Assembly: GCA_041495845.1 (NCBI GenBank)
Contig: JBGQDM010000087.1
Coordinates: 1 to 13,989 of the forward strand
DNA from: JBGQDM01 sp041495845
GTDB taxonomy: Bacteria > Acidobacteriota > Terriglobia > Terriglobales > Acidobacteriaceae
Length of the DNA stretch: 13,989 bases
Direction of reading: 5' to 3'
Both the position numbers and the translations under genes were made by a program. Shown here in pieces: positions 13,039-13,989 of the stretch (the first letter of the stretch is position 1; each line of letters starts with the position of its first letter). The notes below the pieces were generated by a model that had not been told where the DNA came from, did not search any database, and saw only the letters and a list, made by a program, of their open reading frames with translations.

Positions 13039-13989
13039 TCAGGAAGCTGAAGATGGCATGGGGTTGCCGCCGCGCAAGAGCTCCAGGTATGCCTCGGTGC
13101 CATCCGGGGTCTTACCCTGCTGCTGAATGCGTTCGAGGAGGTGCACCGCGGTCGTTTGCACCGGCTTACTGTGGGTGTACTCGACGGCCAGTCCGAAACC
13201 CGGGCGGCAGCGACATACCGTCCCTTGCAAATGAAAGGCTTCGCCTTGCAGGGCAAACCCAAACTCCAGCTTTTCACCCTTGGCCAACACCGCCAGCGTT
13301 TCCACAAAGCAGCCACCCTCGCTGAGGTTGAGCAAACTTCCCCACACCATCTCTGGCAGCGACTCGGCGCGCAACTCGACGGGAATGGAAACGCGAACTC
13401 GAGCATGGCGCCGGCGCGCCGGATGCCAGGGACGGTTCTGCTTCTCCTGATACATGCGGCGATCCGCCTCCGCCAGCAGCGTCTCCGCACCTTCACCATC
13501 CGCGGGGAAGACGGCAATGCCCACGCTCAAGCCGAGAAAGTCTTCGCCACAGATTTCTTTGGCTGCCTGGCGGGCCAGGTCGCTGAATGTCAAGGCTTTG
13601 GCGCGAGCCGCCTCTAAGGGAAGGTCTGGCGCCAGCACGACAAACTCGTCGCCGCCCATGCGGGCGACATGGTCGTACTCGCGGCAAGCTTGACGCAGTC
13701 GCTCGGCGAACAGCCGCAGTACCTGGTTGCCCATCAAGTGGCCAAAGCGGTCATTGATCTGCTTGAATCCGTCCAGGTCGCCGACCATCACGGCCAGCAC
13801 GGACTGGGTGCGCCGACTGCGGTTGACCTCATGCTCGAGAGAAACGAATAGGCTGCGGGCATTGGGCAAGCCGGTCACGTAGTCGGTGGTCGCGGAACTC
13901 TCCGCCTGTTGGTAGCGCAGCGAGTTCTCGACCGCCATGCCGGTCTTGGAGCGAATCGCCTGCAGCACACGGAGATGGTCCACATTGAA
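13039..13989 (-). CDS. GAF-GGDEF-PilZ cyclic-di-GMP signalling protein (partial, N-terminus beyond window)
   Basis: The visible 316 residues start in the last helix of what looks like a GAF domain (GMAVENSLRYQQA, 17-29). A GGDEF domain follows (about 35-185) with the intact active-site sequence GGDEF (112-116) and the inhibitory-site RxxD (103-106) five residues before it, so it should make cyclic-di-GMP and be feedback-inhibited. A PilZ domain comes next (about 192-275) with the ligand residues RxxxR (within 192-199) and NxSxxG (221-226), so it should also bind cyclic-di-GMP. The C-terminal 40 residues are unassigned. The frame is open to the window edge; a GTG at 13983 lies in mid-domain and is not the start. 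Having producer and receiver in one chain is an uncommon arrangement. Confidence 0.88.
   Translation of the reverse strand, partial: FNVDHLRVLQAIRSKTGMAVENSLRYQQAESSATTDYVTGLPNARSLFVSLEHEVNRSRRTQSVLAVMVGDLDGFKQINDRFGHLMGNQVLRLFAERLRQACREYDHVARMGGDEFVVLAPDLPLEAARAKALTFSDLARQAAKEICGEDFLGLSVGIAVFPADGEGAETLLAEADRRMYQEKQNRPWHPARRRHARVRVSIPVELRAESLPEMVWGSLLNLSEGGCFVETLAVLAKGEKLEFGFALQGEAFHLQGTVCRCRPGFGLAVEYTHSKPVQTTAVHLLERIQQQGKTPDGTEAYLELLRGGNPMPSSAS

Overview
The window is about 14 kb of GC-rich bacterial chromosome. The mix of genes (porin-cytochrome pair, multihaem quinol oxidoreductases, Crp/Fnr proteins with a CxxC-x8-C N-terminus, a small XRE protein ending in an 'RLYSL'-type tail) and the dispersed repeats of the 'CACGAAGGACACGAAGG' and 'GTCATCCTGAACGAAG' kinds suggest an uncultured or soil Acidobacteriota. 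That assignment rests on recognition, not on a search. No tRNA, rRNA, CRISPR array or transposase gene was seen.

Positions 1-6805, all on the minus strand, form a respiratory electron-conduit locus. In transcription order it holds a decahaem MtrA/DmsE-type cytochrome (6805-5873), an MtrB/PioB-like outer-membrane barrel coupled to it (5862-3523), a terminator, a CbcL-like fusion of 13 c-type haem motifs with a di-haem cytochrome b membrane domain (3294-1186), and a NapC/NirT-family cytochrome with three membrane segments that runs off the left edge (1088-1). Together they would carry electrons from the quinone pool across the inner membrane, through the periplasm and through the outer membrane, or in reverse. 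At least 27 c-haem sites are visible. No surface cytochrome, terminal reductase or cytochrome maturation gene is in the window.

Positions 7311-8835 hold the likely control centre. One Crp/Fnr regulator is full length (8624-7902). A paralogue has the sensor domain but no DNA-binding domain (7811-7311). A divergent tonB-like gene (8836-9615) shares the upstream region with the regulator. Malic enzyme maeB follows on the plus strand (9997-12300). The right end has a small XRE-type regulator (12720-13016) convergent with a partial GAF-GGDEF-PilZ cyclic-di-GMP protein (13989-13039).

The most interesting signal is regulatory. The palindrome GTGA-N6-TCAC occurs six times exactly, and once more with one mismatch, and all seven sites are non-coding. 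They lie upstream of the decahaem/barrel pair, the CbcL-like gene, both Crp/Fnr genes, tonB and maeB. About 0.2 exact occurrences are expected by chance in this length. At two of the sites (the decahaem operon and maeB) a plausible -10 hexamer sits at exactly the distance of a class II activated promoter (site centre at -41.5). The full-length regulator has four cysteines placed like those of the FNR iron-sulfur switch, but its recognition helix (SRETVTR) is CRP-like, which suits the GTGA half-site. I infer a local regulon in which one redox- or ligand-sensing regulator controls the electron conduit, itself, its truncated partner, outer-membrane energisation and malate/pyruvate metabolism.
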